From Acetobacteraceae bacterium UBA6159 (GTDB taxonomy: Bacteria; Pseudomonadota; Alphaproteobacteria; Acetobacterales; Acetobacteraceae), in the NCBI GenBank assembly GCA_002422345.1, contig DIUL01000004.1:3304-67303 (forward strand): a stretch of DNA of 64,000 nucleotides, given 5' to 3'. How positions within the stretch are numbered: position 1 is the first letter of the stretch; the number at the start of each line of letters is the position of its first letter. The notes under the pieces are model-generated. The model worked only from the letters and a program-made list of their open reading frames with translations, was not told the origin of the DNA and did not search any database. Made by a program: the position numbers and the translations under genes. This document shows, one piece after another, positions 15,568 through 24,014 of this stretch.

Positions 15568-16115
15568 TGTTCGGCTTCCCTGGCTGGCAGGAACCGGATC
15601 TCTCCCTTGACCAGGGCGGTCAAAGGCTGGGTGGCCAGATGGGCGATCTGGGCCCGGACGACGCGGGCGAGGGCGGCGGGCGCGCCGGCGGGCGGTTCGG
15701 TCCCGCGCCAGACATTGCGGGTGATGGCGGCTTCCAGCGCCTCGGGATCGTCTGCCTCCAGCGCCGTGGTGTAGACCTTGGAGCGGCCGTGGAACGCGTC
15801 CCACATCTCCTTCACCTTGCGCCCGACGGAGAGGTCGCCCACCCCAAGCTCCCGCAGGTTGATGTCCATGTCCGAGAACATGGCATCGAACACGGCCTGC
15901 GCGAGGGTGGGGCCTGGTTCGGGTTCGCGGGTCAGGCGGTGGATGACCAGGAAGGCATGCAGGCCGATCAGGTCGAAGCGCCCGTCCAGCGTGTCGGGGA
16001 CCCCGCAATGGGCGTACAGGAACGGGTCACGCGCGGCCGAGACCGCGGTGGTATAGAGCTGAAACCCCGCCCTTTCGTGTCGGCCACGCCGGAACAGGCC
16101 CAGAAAACCAGCCAA
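15564..16115 (-). CDS. Ubiquinol-cytochrome c chaperone (CBP3/UQCC1) family protein
   Basis: 183 residues. CBP3-like proteins help cytochrome b of complex III to mature. Family landmarks are LYTTAVSAARDPFLYAHCGV, DTLDGRFDLIGLHAFLVIHR, AQAVFDAMFSDMDINLRELG and DLSVGRKVKEMWDAFHGR. The start is set at TTG 16115 (then AGFLGLFRRGRHERAGF), the first start in frame just before the homologous part; GGGGG lies 5 nt upstream. The frame is open further upstream but lacks conserved sequence. It is divergent from bamE (194-bp gap), an arrangement common in alphaproteobacteria. Confidence 0.85.
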   Translation of the reverse strand: MAGFLGLFRRGRHERAGFQLYTTAVSAARDPFLYAHCGVPDTLDGRFDLIGLHAFLVIHRLTREPEPGPTLAQAVFDAMFSDMDINLRELGVGDLSVGRKVKEMWDAFHGRSKVYTTALEADDPEALEAAITRNVWRGTEPPAGAPAALARVVRAQIAHLATQPLTALVKGEIRFLPAREAEQ

Positions 16116-16309
16116 GAGACCCCCATACAGGATTGGACCAAACCAGAGCGCCGGGCACCCTGAACGATTGACAGGCGACCCGGCGGCATGACACCCACAT
16201 GATATAGAAGATGCCGGCCTTCCAGGTCCAACCCCCAACGGGTTTGAACGGGCGCCGCCCATCGCACGACATGACTTGAACGACGGACCGGACGAGGCAG
16301 GCGCGGACA

Positions 16310-16831
16310 ATGAGGCTTTCCTGGAAAGCGTTGACGAGGGCAATGCCCCTGGCCCTGTGCCTGGGGACGGCAAGCCTTGGACTGACGGCATGCGGCATCT
16401 TCGAGGCGCCGCATCAGATTCGCGGCAACCGCATCGACCCGGAGGACCTGAAGGCCCTGATCCCCGGCACCTCCACCAGGGCCGATGTCACGGCGCTGAT
16501 CGGCTCCCCCACCACCCGCGGGACCTTCGACGACAACACCTGGATCTACATCAGTGAGGTCACGGCCAACCGCGTCGGCCGCACGCCGGGCGTGCTGGAA
16601 CAGAACGTCGTTGTGCTGACCTTCAACGACCAGGGCGTCCTGGGCAATGTCGAAAAGCGGACGAAGGACGACTCCGAGCCGGTCGCCGTCGTGACGCGGA
16701 CGACGCCCTCGCCGGGGACCGAGGCGTCCTTCCTCCAGCAGCTTCTGGGCAATATCGGGCGGTTCAATGCGCTGGGCTCCGGCTCTCCGGGTGGCACCGG
16801 ACCGCGCGGCGGGGCGCCGTCGCCGTACTGA
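16310..16831 (+). CDS. bamE: Outer membrane assembly lipoprotein BamE (SmpA/OmlA)
   Basis: 173 residues. A lipoprotein signal with the lipobox LTAC places the lipidated Cys at 28, followed by GIF, so it is probably anchored in the outer membrane facing the periplasm. The SmpA/OmlA domain (about 40-125) contains LKALIPGTSTRADVTALIGS, the WIYISEV strand and VVVLTFNDQGVL. It is an accessory of the BAM complex that inserts beta-barrel proteins. A Gly/Pro-rich tail (from about 155) is low-complexity and probably disordered. It is divergent from the bc1 chaperone gene. Confidence 0.92.
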   Translation: MRLSWKALTRAMPLALCLGTASLGLTACGIFEAPHQIRGNRIDPEDLKALIPGTSTRADVTALIGSPTTRGTFDDNTWIYISEVTANRVGRTPGVLEQNVVVLTFNDQGVLGNVEKRTKDDSEPVAVVTRTTPSPGTEASFLQQLLGNIGRFNALGSGSPGGTGPRGGAPSPY

Positions 16832-16913
16832 CCAACCTTGTCATGAGCCTCCAAGTCGGGCACTCCGCTCCGCCATTCGCGGGCGGATCGCCGCCTGACG
16901 CAAGAAGAGGACT

Positions 16914-17759
16914 ATGACAATGGATGCCTCCTATCCCGGAAGCCTTTCGAAGCAGGAATCTCTCGCGCTTCGCTACGGCGCCGATTCGATCCCGGCCGCT
17001 GGCCCGTGGAACGACCATATCAGCCTGCTGATGTCGCATCGTTCCGTGCGTGGCTACCGCCCGGACGCGCTGCCCGAGGGCACGCTGGAGACCCTGGTCG
17101 CCGCCGCGCAGTCGGCCGCCACAAGCTCCAACCTCCAGACCTGGTCGGTGATCGCGGTGACCGATCCGGCCAAGAAGGCGGCGCTGGCCAAGCTGGCGAA
17201 CAACCAGAAGCACATCGAACAGTGCCCGCTGTTCCTGCTGTGGCTGGCGGACGTGTCCCGCAACCAACGCCTGAGCCAGCAGGAAAACGTGACGCTGGAG
17301 ACGCTGCCCTACCTGGAAACCTTCCTGGTCGCCGCGATCGACGCCGCCCTCGCCGCTCAGAACGCCGTCGTCGCCGCCGAATCGCTCGGCCTGTCGAACG
17401 TCTATATCGGGGCGATGCGGAACCATCCGAAGGAAGCCGGCGAAATCCTGGGCCTGCCGCCCGGCGCCGTGGTCTGCTTCGGCCTGTGCATCGGCTACGC
17501 CGCGCCGGACGTGACGAATGAGGTGAAGCCCCGCCTGCCGCAGGAAGCGATCCTTTACAAGGAAACCTACGGCAACCCCAACGAACAGTCTCTGCGCGCC
17601 GCCTATGACGCCGAGATGGCCGCGTTCTCCCAGAAGCATGAGATGACGCAGGACACCTGGACCAAGCGCGTCATCGGCCGCATGGGCAAGATCCCCGCCA
17701 TGAGCGGCCGCGACAAGCTGGTCTCCATCCTCCAGTCGATGGGCTTCCCGCTCAAGTAG
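16914..17759 (+). CDS. NADPH-dependent nitroreductase / FMN oxidoreductase (NfsA-like)
   Basis: 281 residues in the nitroreductase fold. FMN-binding pieces are MSHRSVRGYRPDALP, AAAQSAATSSNLQTWSVIAV and SLGLSNVYIGAMRNHP, with PPGAVVCFGLCIGYAA near the C-terminal half. The order and length match NfsA/Frp-type enzymes, which reduce nitroaromatics, quinones or flavins in the cytoplasm. The start at 16914 has AAGAGGACT just upstream; a second ATG two codons later is possible. A GC stem with a short T-run follows. The physiological substrate is unknown. Confidence 0.9.
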   Translation: MTMDASYPGSLSKQESLALRYGADSIPAAGPWNDHISLLMSHRSVRGYRPDALPEGTLETLVAAAQSAATSSNLQTWSVIAVTDPAKKAALAKLANNQKHIEQCPLFLLWLADVSRNQRLSQQENVTLETLPYLETFLVAAIDAALAAQNAVVAAESLGLSNVYIGAMRNHPKEAGEILGLPPGAVVCFGLCIGYAAPDVTNEVKPRLPQEAILYKETYGNPNEQSLRAAYDAEMAAFSQKHEMTQDTWTKRVIGRMGKIPAMSGRDKLVSILQSMGFPLK

Positions 17760-17767
17760 AGGGAACT

Positions 17768-17804
17768 GGCCGGCGTGGTCCTTCCGCGCCGGCCGCCCCT
17801 TTTC
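17768..17804 (+). terminator. Stem-loop between convergent genes, with T-run
   Basis: GGCCGGCG (17768-17775) pairs with CGCCGGCC (17787-17794); the strand then reads GCCCCTTTTC. It follows the nitroreductase stop by 8 nt and sits just before the stop of the convergent dehydrogenase gene, so it can serve both. It is a plausible intrinsic terminator on the plus strand. Confidence 0.65.
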
Positions 17805-18762
17805 AGTACCCCGCGGCGCGGTCGACGATCTGGGTCAGCGGCTTCCCATCCAGGAACCGGCCCAGGTTCTCCACGAACAGCTTCGCCACGATCCGGTCCC
17901 GCTGCGGGTGCGGCCCGCCGATATGCGGCAGGACGATGATCCCCTCGGTGCCCCAGAACAGATGGTCGGCCGGTAGAGGCTCCTGCCGGAACACATCCAG
18001 GAGCGCCCCCGCGATCGTCTTTGCCTTCACGGCGGCGATCAGGTCCGCGTCGTTGATCAGATGCCCGCGCCCGAAGTTCAGCAGCCAGGCGCCAGGCTTC
18101 ATCTTCGCCAGCTTGTCTGCATTGATGAGGTTTTCGGTCTCGGGCGTCGCCGGCAACAGGAGCAGGACGAAGTCGGACTGGGCCAGGACCTCATCCGTCC
18201 GATCCGCCGGCAGCACTTCCTCGACATGCGGCACCGGGCCGACCCGGCGCTTGGTGCCGATCACCCGCATCCCGAACGCCGCCGCCATGCGCGCGACCTC
18301 GGCCCCGATCTCGCCGATGCCCAGGATGCCCAGGGTCTTGCCGTTCAGCGGCTGGGCGACGCGGTGGACCCATTTGGCGTCCTTTTGCTCAGCCACCGCC
18401 GCGGCGTAGGGTTTGGAGACGTAGAAGATCGACCCGATGATGTTCTCTGGCATCGACTCCCGATGCGTCCCCCGCGCGCAGGTCAGGGTCAAAGCGGGCG
18501 GCAGGTCCGGCAGGGCCAGCCAACCCTCCACTCCCGCGGTCATAGCCTGCGCCCAGCGCAGGTTCTTGAACCTGGGCAGCAACCCGGCCGGCATGCCGGC
18601 GCACATGATCGCCTCGGTCCGGGCAAGCTGGTCGTCGGACGGCTTCTCCTTGCGGGGCAGGGTCTCGATGCTGACGCGATCCGCGAGGCCGGAGGCCTTC
18701 ACGGCATCCAGATAGGCGGCGGTCGAATCGGTCCAAAGCAGCACATGGGCGCGGTTGGTCAT
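17803..18762 (-). CDS. D-2-hydroxyacid dehydrogenase (NAD-dependent) family protein
   Basis: 319 residues from ATG 18762, with AGGAGG just upstream. The Rossmann motif is LGILGIGEIGAEVARMA. The catalytic Arg is in LNFGRGHLINDADL, the Glu in LLDVFRQEPLPADHLF and the His in VLPHIGGPHP. The NAD-binding domain is flanked by a substrate domain as in glyoxylate/hydroxypyruvate reductases and phosphoglycerate dehydrogenase relatives. The substrate could be glyoxylate, hydroxypyruvate or another 2-keto acid; sequence alone does not decide. It stands alone, convergent with the nitroreductase gene. Confidence 0.9.
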   Translation of the reverse strand: MTNRAHVLLWTDSTAAYLDAVKASGLADRVSIETLPRKEKPSDDQLARTEAIMCAGMPAGLLPRFKNLRWAQAMTAGVEGWLALPDLPPALTLTCARGTHRESMPENIIGSIFYVSKPYAAAVAEQKDAKWVHRVAQPLNGKTLGILGIGEIGAEVARMAAAFGMRVIGTKRRVGPVPHVEEVLPADRTDEVLAQSDFVLLLLPATPETENLINADKLAKMKPGAWLLNFGRGHLINDADLIAAVKAKTIAGALLDVFRQEPLPADHLFWGTEGIIVLPHIGGPHPQRDRIVAKLFVENLGRFLDGKPLTQIVDRAAGY

Positions 18763-19136
18763 GATGGCTCCTCCTGGGGGCTTTGGATGCCAGCGTAACG
18801 GGGATCGGGGGACAGGGCTATTGGGGTGGGAAGCGCGGGGCGCTGCCCCGGACCCCGCGAGGGGCTTTGCCCCCTCGACCCCCACCAAGGGCGACGGCCC
18901 TTGGAACCGCTCATTGGGGGGAAGACTGGAGGGGCCGACACGGACCTCGCGCGGTCACGGTCGGCCCCTCCAGTCTTCCCCCCAACCAATGGTTTCCAAA
19001 GGCCAAGGCCTTTGGCAGGGTCCAGGGACAGCGTCCCTGGTGGGGTTTGGGGCAACGCCCCAACGCTTTCCAACCCCTTGGCCCCGGCCCCTCGAACCGT
19101 TAAACCTGCACCTAACAGCAACCAGAGGGAACGCCC
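18763..19136. repeat. 374-bp gap packed with GC-rich hairpins and a 26-bp inverted repeat
   Basis: At least six palindromes are stacked: CGAGGGGCTTTGCCCCCTCG (about 18858-18877), CCAAGGGCGACGGCCCTTGG (18885-18904), long arms beginning TTGGGGGGAAGACTGGAGGG at 18914-18939 repeated inverted at 18960-18985, CCAAAGGCCAAGGCCTTTGG (18996-19015), CCAGGGACAGCGTCCCTGG (19022-19040) and TTGGGGCAACGCCCCAA (19047-19063). No gene is supported. It resembles intergenic hairpin clusters of Acetobacteraceae. The thiolase leader, with GAGGGA before its ATG, is at the right end. Confidence 0.8.
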
Positions 19137-20339
19137 ATGGCCGACGCTTATATCTGCGACTTCGCCCGTACTCCGATCGGCCGTTATGCCGGCGTGCTGC
19201 GGGATGTTCGCACGGACGATCTCGCCGCACATCCGATCAAGGCTCTCATGGCCCGCAACACGGGCGTCGACTGGGAAGCCCTCGATGACTGCATCATGGG
19301 CTGTGCCAACCAGGCTGGCGAAGACAACCGCAACGTCGCCCGCATGGCAGTGTTGCTGGCCGGCCTCTCGACCCATGTCCCCGGCGGCACCGTCAACCGC
19401 CTCTGCGGCTCGGGCCTGGACGCCGTCGGCACCGCCGCCCGCGCCATCCGCGCCGGTGAAGCAGACCTGATGCTGGCCGGCGGGGTCGAGAGCATGACCC
19501 GCGCCCCCTTCGTCATGGGCAAGCAGACCGAGGCCTTCGGCCGCTCCGCCGAAATCTTCGACACCACGATCGGCTGGCGCTTCGTGAACCCCGCCATGCG
19601 GAAGGTCTACGGCACCGACGCGATGCCCGAGACCGGAGAGAACGTGGCCGAGGAATTCCAGATTTCCCGCGCCGACCAGGACGCCTTCGCCTATCGCAGC
19701 CAGATGCGGGCCGTCGCGGCCCAGAACAGCGGCTTCTTCGGTGAGGAAATCGTTCCTGTCACCATCAAGGGCCGCAAGGGCGACACCGTCATCGACAAGG
19801 ACGAACACCCCCGCGCCGACACGACGCTGGAGGGCCTGGCCAAGCTGCGCACCCCGTTCCGCGATCCGGGCACGGTGACCGCCGGCAACGCCTCGGGCGT
19901 GAATGACGGGGCGGCGGCGTTGCTGCTGGCTTCCGAAGCCGGCGTGAAGCGCCATGGCCTGACCCCCCGCGCGCGCGTCATCGCGATGCAGACCGCCGGC
20001 GTCCCGCCGCGGATTATGGGCATCGGCCCGGCCCCCGCGGTGCAGAAGCTGCTGGCCCGCACCGGCCTGTCGATCGGCGACATCGACGTGATCGAGCTGA
20101 ACGAGGCCTTCGCGAGCCAGGCCCTGGCCGTGCTGCGCCAGTTGGGCCTGCCCGATGACGCCGACCACGTGAACCCCCACGGCGGCGCCATCGCGCTGGG
20201 TCATCCGCTGGGCATGTCCGGCGCCCGTCTGGCCCTGACGGCGGTTCACGCGATGGAGGAGCGCGGTCAGAAGCGCGCGATCGTCACGATGTGCATCGGC
20301 GTCGGCCAAGGCATCGCGGCGCTGATCGAGCGGGTCTGA
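19137..20339 (+). CDS. pcaF: Acetyl-CoA acyltransferase, 3-oxoadipyl-CoA thiolase type
   Basis: 400 residues. Thiolase catalytic triad: Cys90 in NRLCGSGLDAVGTA, His in NPHGGAIALGHPLG and the C-terminal Cys in TMCIGVGQGIAAL. The stretch from VPGGTVNRLCGSG to SMTRAPFVMGK is closest to 3-oxoadipyl-CoA thiolases (PcaF/PaaJ), which cleave 3-oxoadipyl-CoA to succinyl-CoA and acetyl-CoA at the end of aromatic breakdown. No other pca or paa gene is nearby, so the substrate assignment is tentative. It is a single gene followed by a strong intrinsic terminator. Confidence 0.85.
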   Translation: MADAYICDFARTPIGRYAGVLRDVRTDDLAAHPIKALMARNTGVDWEALDDCIMGCANQAGEDNRNVARMAVLLAGLSTHVPGGTVNRLCGSGLDAVGTAARAIRAGEADLMLAGGVESMTRAPFVMGKQTEAFGRSAEIFDTTIGWRFVNPAMRKVYGTDAMPETGENVAEEFQISRADQDAFAYRSQMRAVAAQNSGFFGEEIVPVTIKGRKGDTVIDKDEHPRADTTLEGLAKLRTPFRDPGTVTAGNASGVNDGAAALLLASEAGVKRHGLTPRARVIAMQTAGVPPRIMGIGPAPAVQKLLARTGLSIGDIDVIELNEAFASQALAVLRQLGLPDDADHVNPHGGAIALGHPLGMSGARLALTAVHAMEERGQKRAIVTMCIGVGQGIAALIERV

Positions 20340-20360
20340 TCAGCCTGATCGCAACGACGA

Positions 20361-20393
20361 CGCCCCGGAGCCTGTCGGTTCCGGGGCGTTTTT
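20361..20393 (+). terminator. Rho-independent terminator after the thiolase gene
   Basis: CGCCCCGGA pairs with TCCGGGGCG around a 10-nt loop, followed directly by TTTTT (20389-20393). It starts 22 nt after the thiolase stop and is immediately before the convergent PEP-CTERM gene end. The clearest intrinsic terminator in the window. Confidence 0.9.
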
Positions 20394-20397
20394 CGTT

Positions 20398-21132
20398 TCA
20401 GCGTGAGGCGCGGCGTCTGAGCCCGGCCAAGGTTGCGAGGCCCAGGGCCAGCAGGCCGATCGAGGCAGGCTCCGGCGCGGGCACGACCGGCGTCAGCAGC
20501 GTGACCCCGCTGACGGTGAAAAAGGCAAGGTCGGACTCGCTGTCGCCCAGAAGCGTCGCGTCACTGAAGGAGATGAGATGGCCCGGCTGCACGCCGATGC
20601 TGCCCAGTCCCATGCTGACGATCGGGTTGCCGTCGATCGACAGGGCGGCGCCAGACGAGTTGATGGCCAGGTTGTAGTCATGGAACCCGTCGGTCGTATT
20701 GAACGGGATGATCGACGAACTGCCCGTGACCGGATCATTGGTCAGGAACACCGACCCGCTGGACAGGTACAGCGCCGACATCCGCCCATCCGCGTCGCTC
20801 AGCACCACCGTGTAGCCACCGCGCGGGTAGGCATGAAAGCTCGCGGAATCGATCTTGATCCGGAAGTCGACACTGATCGACCCGGTCGCGAAATTGAAGG
20901 TCGAGTCGTCATATTCCCAATACTGATGACCCGAGAAAACGGTCGGCCCCTGCTGCAGCAACCCGCCCGATACGGTCGGGGCAGGCACGACGCCGCCACC
21001 CTCGTACAGCGTCCAGCCCTGGGCCGTCGGCAAGGTCCCGAGGCCGGCATTGTAGGTGATCGTCGCGGCCTGAACCGGGACCGCGATCGCGCCCGCCACG
21101 AACGAGGCAAGGACGATTTGTCTCATGCTCAT
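20398..21132 (-). CDS. PEP-CTERM sorting-domain exported protein
   Basis: 244 residues from ATG 21132 (MSMRQIVLASFVAGAIAVPV, a signal peptide ending about AQA). The body is beta-rich, around WEYDDSTFNFATGSISVDF and GGYTVVLSDADGRM, suggesting a jelly-roll or lectin-like fold. The C-terminus is a textbook PEP-CTERM tripartite signal: VPAPEPASI, a hydrophobic span GLLALGLATLAGL and the basic end RRRASR. Such proteins are processed by exosortase and usually go to the cell envelope or exopolysaccharide matrix. No exosortase or EPS gene is in view. Longer in-frame starts are not supported by the signal peptide. Confidence 0.88.
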   Translation of the reverse strand: MSMRQIVLASFVAGAIAVPVQAATITYNAGLGTLPTAQGWTLYEGGGVVPAPTVSGGLLQQGPTVFSGHQYWEYDDSTFNFATGSISVDFRIKIDSASFHAYPRGGYTVVLSDADGRMSALYLSSGSVFLTNDPVTGSSSIIPFNTTDGFHDYNLAINSSGAALSIDGNPIVSMGLGSIGVQPGHLISFSDATLLGDSESDLAFFTVSGVTLLTPVVPAPEPASIGLLALGLATLAGLRRRASR

Positions 21133-21235
21133 GAACCAGTCTCTGTCATTTCGCCTGCAAACGGGGTTTGCCACAGCGCAAACGCAAAGTCGATTCATCT
21201 CCGGACCGTGAACCTGACCAAAAGGAAGCCGAACC

Positions 21236-22063
21236 ATGACGACCCAGGCCGACACATTCCGATCCTTGCACGCCCGCCCGGGCGTTCTGCTGTGCGGCAA
21301 CGCCTGGGATGTCGGGACCGCTCGGCTGATCCGGCACGCGGGGTTCCCCGCGATTGAAACGACCTCGGCCGGCTTGTCCTTCGCGACCGGCCGTCCCGAC
21401 GCCGCGGGCCTGCTCACCCGGTCGGAGATGCTGGACAACGCCGCCGCCATCGTGGCCGGGGTTTCGATCCCGGTCAGCGCCGACCTGGAAAACGGTTTCG
21501 GCGACGCCCCCGCCACCGTCGCCGAAACCATCCGCATGGCATCCGCGCTCGGCCTTGCCGGTGGCTCGATCGAGGACGCGACCGGCCGGCCGGACGATCC
21601 GCAATATGGGTTCGAAGCCGCCGTCGACCGCATCCGCGCCGCGGTGGAGGCCGCCGGCACGCGCTTCGTCCTGACCGCCCGTTGCGACGGCTACATGCAC
21701 GGACGCGGCGACCTGGCCGACGTCATCCGCCGCTTGCAGGCCTTTCAGGAGGCCGGGGCCGAGGTGCTCGCGGCACCAGGTCTGCCGGATCGGGCGGCGG
21801 TCGAAACCGTGGCCCGCGCGCTGGATCGACCGCTCGCGCTGTATGTCGGGCTTGGAGAATGGCAGCCGGACCTGGCCGATCTGGCAGCGGTGGGGGTGAA
21901 GCGGGCCAGCGTCGGCAGTGGCCTGGCCCGGGTCGCGATGACCGCCTTCCTGGATGCGGCGACCGAAATCCAGACCACCGGCCGTTTCACCGCTGTCGGG
22001 AAGGCAAGGCCGTTCCGGGAACTGAATGCGTTGTTTCGGACGCTGAATGGAGGCGGTGGCTAG
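21236..22063 (+). CDS. Isocitrate lyase / PEP mutase family protein
   Basis: 275 residues, a (beta/alpha)8 barrel. Features are GVLLCGNAWDVGTARLIRHA, AIETTSAGLSFATGRPD, the metal-binding VSADLENGFGD, SIEDATGRPD and FVLTARCDGYMHG. Where lytic family members (isocitrate and methylisocitrate lyase) carry a catalytic Cys (KKCGH), this protein reads RCDGYMHG, as in the broad oxaloacetate-decarboxylase/PEP-mutase-like branch. The reaction is therefore C-C or P-C bond chemistry on a small keto acid, not specified. Its 3' end overlaps the convergent TetR gene by 4 nt. Confidence 0.86.
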   Translation: MTTQADTFRSLHARPGVLLCGNAWDVGTARLIRHAGFPAIETTSAGLSFATGRPDAAGLLTRSEMLDNAAAIVAGVSIPVSADLENGFGDAPATVAETIRMASALGLAGGSIEDATGRPDDPQYGFEAAVDRIRAAVEAAGTRFVLTARCDGYMHGRGDLADVIRRLQAFQEAGAEVLAAPGLPDRAAVETVARALDRPLALYVGLGEWQPDLADLAAVGVKRASVGSGLARVAMTAFLDAATEIQTTGRFTAVGKARPFRELNALFRTLNGGGG

Positions 22064-22674
22064 TCCTCGGACCGGTTGGGTTCGGGTTCGGCTGGCGGCG
22101 TCGCCTCCCGCCGTTCTCTCCCCAGCCACTTCGCCGCCTGTTCCGCCCGCCCGAGCGCCGTGTCCAGCGCGGCCATGGTGGCGGACAGGTCCTCGGACTC
22201 GTCCTTCTCCCAGGCCCGCACGGCCCAGAGCCACACACCGATCAGCCCACGCAGCCGCAACTCACCGCCCAGGCCAGCGGTCGAGACCCCGGCGGCGTCC
22301 AGCATCCAGCGCATGCTCCGCCGCGTGGCGCAGGCCAGCATGATCGCCGTCGCCGGGTCGGAGGGCAGGGACCGCAGCACGGCCACGACGCCCGGCCGAT
22401 GCTGCTGGAACGCATCCAGCCGCCGCATCAGCAGGTCGAACAGCCGGTCGCGGACCGAGCCGTCGGTCGGCACCTCGGCCAGCACCGCCTGGTCCGCCAT
22501 CCGCCCGAGCCCCATCAGGATGGCACCGCGCGACGGAAACCGCTCCCGCGCCAAGGGCAGGGGAACCCCGGCGGCCCGCGCGGCGTCCATGACCGTGACC
22601 GCCCGCCAGCCCTTGTCCGCCGCGATGGCGAGGGCGGCGGCGACCAGCGCGGCATCCTGTTCGGTGTGGCTCAT
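22060..22674 (-). CDS. TetR-family transcriptional regulator
   Basis: 204 residues. The N-terminal helix-turn-helix is seen at about 8-55 (AVTVMDAARAAGVPLPLARE, then RFPSRGAILMGL). The ligand-binding C-terminal domain is helical and divergent (VLRSLPSDPATAIMLACATR and RLRGLIGVWLWAVRAWEKDE), somewhat like COQ9-type TetR proteins. A Pro/Glu-rich tail of 15 residues is probably disordered. It follows proC on the same strand after a 30-nt gap and may share its transcript. Target and ligand unknown. Confidence 0.78.
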   Translation of the reverse strand: MSHTEQDAALVAAALAIAADKGWRAVTVMDAARAAGVPLPLARERFPSRGAILMGLGRMADQAVLAEVPTDGSVRDRLFDLLMRRLDAFQQHRPGVVAVLRSLPSDPATAIMLACATRRSMRWMLDAAGVSTAGLGGELRLRGLIGVWLWAVRAWEKDESEDLSATMAALDTALGRAEQAAKWLGRERREATPPAEPEPNRSED

Positions 22675-22704
22675 GATTCCAACGTGGTCATGGATGGCCG
22701 TTCG

Positions 22705-23514
22705 TCAATTCGCGAGTTCGCGGGACCGCTTCGTCGCGTCCTCGATCGCCTGCGCGACGGCCTTGGGCCAGGCATCGTCCGCCATCAGGACCCGCAGCGC
22801 CGCCTCGGTCGTGCCGCCAGGGCTGGTGACGCCGACCCGAAGCTGGGACGCCTCCTCCTTGCTCGCGGCGAGTAGGGCGCCCGAACCGGCGACCGTCTGT
22901 CGGGCGAGCGTCCGCGCCATGGCGGGCGGAATGCCCTGCTGGCGCGCGGCGGCTTCCATCAGTTCGGCGAGCAGGAAGACATAGGCTGGGCCGCTGCCGG
23001 ACACGGCGGTGACGGCGTCGAGCAGGCCTTCATCGTCCACCCACTCCACCAGCCCGATCGCCCGCAGCAGCCGGTCGCACAGATCGCGCTGAGCCTGGGA
23101 TACGGCGGGGGCGGGGCAGCAGACGGTCATGCCCTGGCGCACGGCGGCCGGGGTGTTCGGCATGGCGCGCACGACGGCGGCGCCTCCGCCCAGAAGGGCC
23201 TGGATCCCGCCCATGGTGCGGCCGGCCATGATCGACAGGAACACGGCCTTGTCGCCGAACTTCGCATACAGCGGCAGGACGGCGGCGGCGTTCTGCGGCT
23301 TGACCGCCAGCACGACGGCGGCCGGGGCGAAGCCCGCCGGGATGTCCGACAGCTCGCCCACGACCGTCAGGTCGGGTCCGGCCTGTTCCGCTGCGGCAGG
23401 GCTCGGGTCGACGGCGAACGATGCGGACAGGCCTTGCTCGCGCCAGCCGGACAGCATCGCGCTGCCCATCCGGCCGCAGCCCACCAGGAGGATGGGCGGT
23501 ATCGGGTTCGTCAT
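22705..23514 (-). CDS. proC: Pyrroline-5-carboxylate reductase
   Basis: 269 residues. It catalyses the last step of proline synthesis (pyrroline-5-carboxylate to proline with NAD(P)H). The N-terminal Rossmann motif is ILLVGCGRMGSAMLSGW; then VVLAVKPQNAAAVLP, VRAMPNTPAAVRQGMTV and the C-terminal signature DAVTAVSGSGPAYVFLL, with GVTSPGGTTEAALRVL. Complete. The start overlaps the YbjN gene stop by 4 nt (23511-23514), so the two are translationally coupled, a frequent alphaproteobacterial pairing. Confidence 0.95.
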   Translation of the reverse strand: MTNPIPPILLVGCGRMGSAMLSGWREQGLSASFAVDPSPAAAEQAGPDLTVVGELSDIPAGFAPAAVVLAVKPQNAAAVLPLYAKFGDKAVFLSIMAGRTMGGIQALLGGGAAVVRAMPNTPAAVRQGMTVCCPAPAVSQAQRDLCDRLLRAIGLVEWVDDEGLLDAVTAVSGSGPAYVFLLAELMEAAARQQGIPPAMARTLARQTVAGSGALLAASKEEASQLRVGVTSPGGTTEAALRVLMADDAWPKAVAQAIEDATKRSRELAN

Positions 23515-24014
23515 GCTTCTCCCACACATTCCAGCATGGCCGCAGCCAGGGCGTCGGCCGGTGATTTGCCGCCCCACAGCACGAACTGGAAGGCGGGGAA
23601 GAACCGTTCGCACTCCGTGATCGCGATGTCCACCATATCCTCAAGGCTCTCGGCCGAGGCCCCGGGCGCGCCGCGCAGCAGCACGGCATGGCGGAAGACC
23701 GGCATCCCGTCCTCGGTGTCCATGCCGAAATGACCGATCCACAGCCGTTCATTGGCCAGGGCCAGGAGTTCATACAGCGCGGCCCGATGCTTCTCCGGCA
23801 CCTTCAGGTCGAAGGCGCAGGTGAAGTGCATGGCGCTGATTTCCTGCGACCAGTTGAAGAACAGGCCGTAATCGCACCAGCTTCCGGGCACCTCGGCCGC
23901 CATTTCAGTCTCGTTCCGGCGGTCGAAACTCCATTCGTTGGCGATGACGATCTGTTCCATGATATCGAGCGGGTTGGCTGCTTTCTCCACCAACCGCGTC
24001 AGCGTGGCTGACAT
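23511..24014 (-). CDS. YbjN domain-containing protein
   Basis: 167 residues. YbjN resembles type III secretion chaperone folds; the E. coli protein influences motility and stress traits, with no known enzymatic activity. Visible features are EWSFDRRNETEMAAEVPGSW, LFFNWSQEISAMHFTCAFDL, LLALANERLWIGHFGMDTED and MPVFRHAVLLRG. It is coupled to proC downstream. A short hairpin (CGAATCC/GGATTCG, 24068-24091) lies about 60 nt upstream in the gap that probably holds the promoter. Cytoplasmic. Confidence 0.88.
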   Translation of the reverse strand: MSATLTRLVEKAANPLDIMEQIVIANEWSFDRRNETEMAAEVPGSWCDYGLFFNWSQEISAMHFTCAFDLKVPEKHRAALYELLALANERLWIGHFGMDTEDGMPVFRHAVLLRGAPGASAESLEDMVDIAITECERFFPAFQFVLWGGKSPADALAAAMLECVGEA

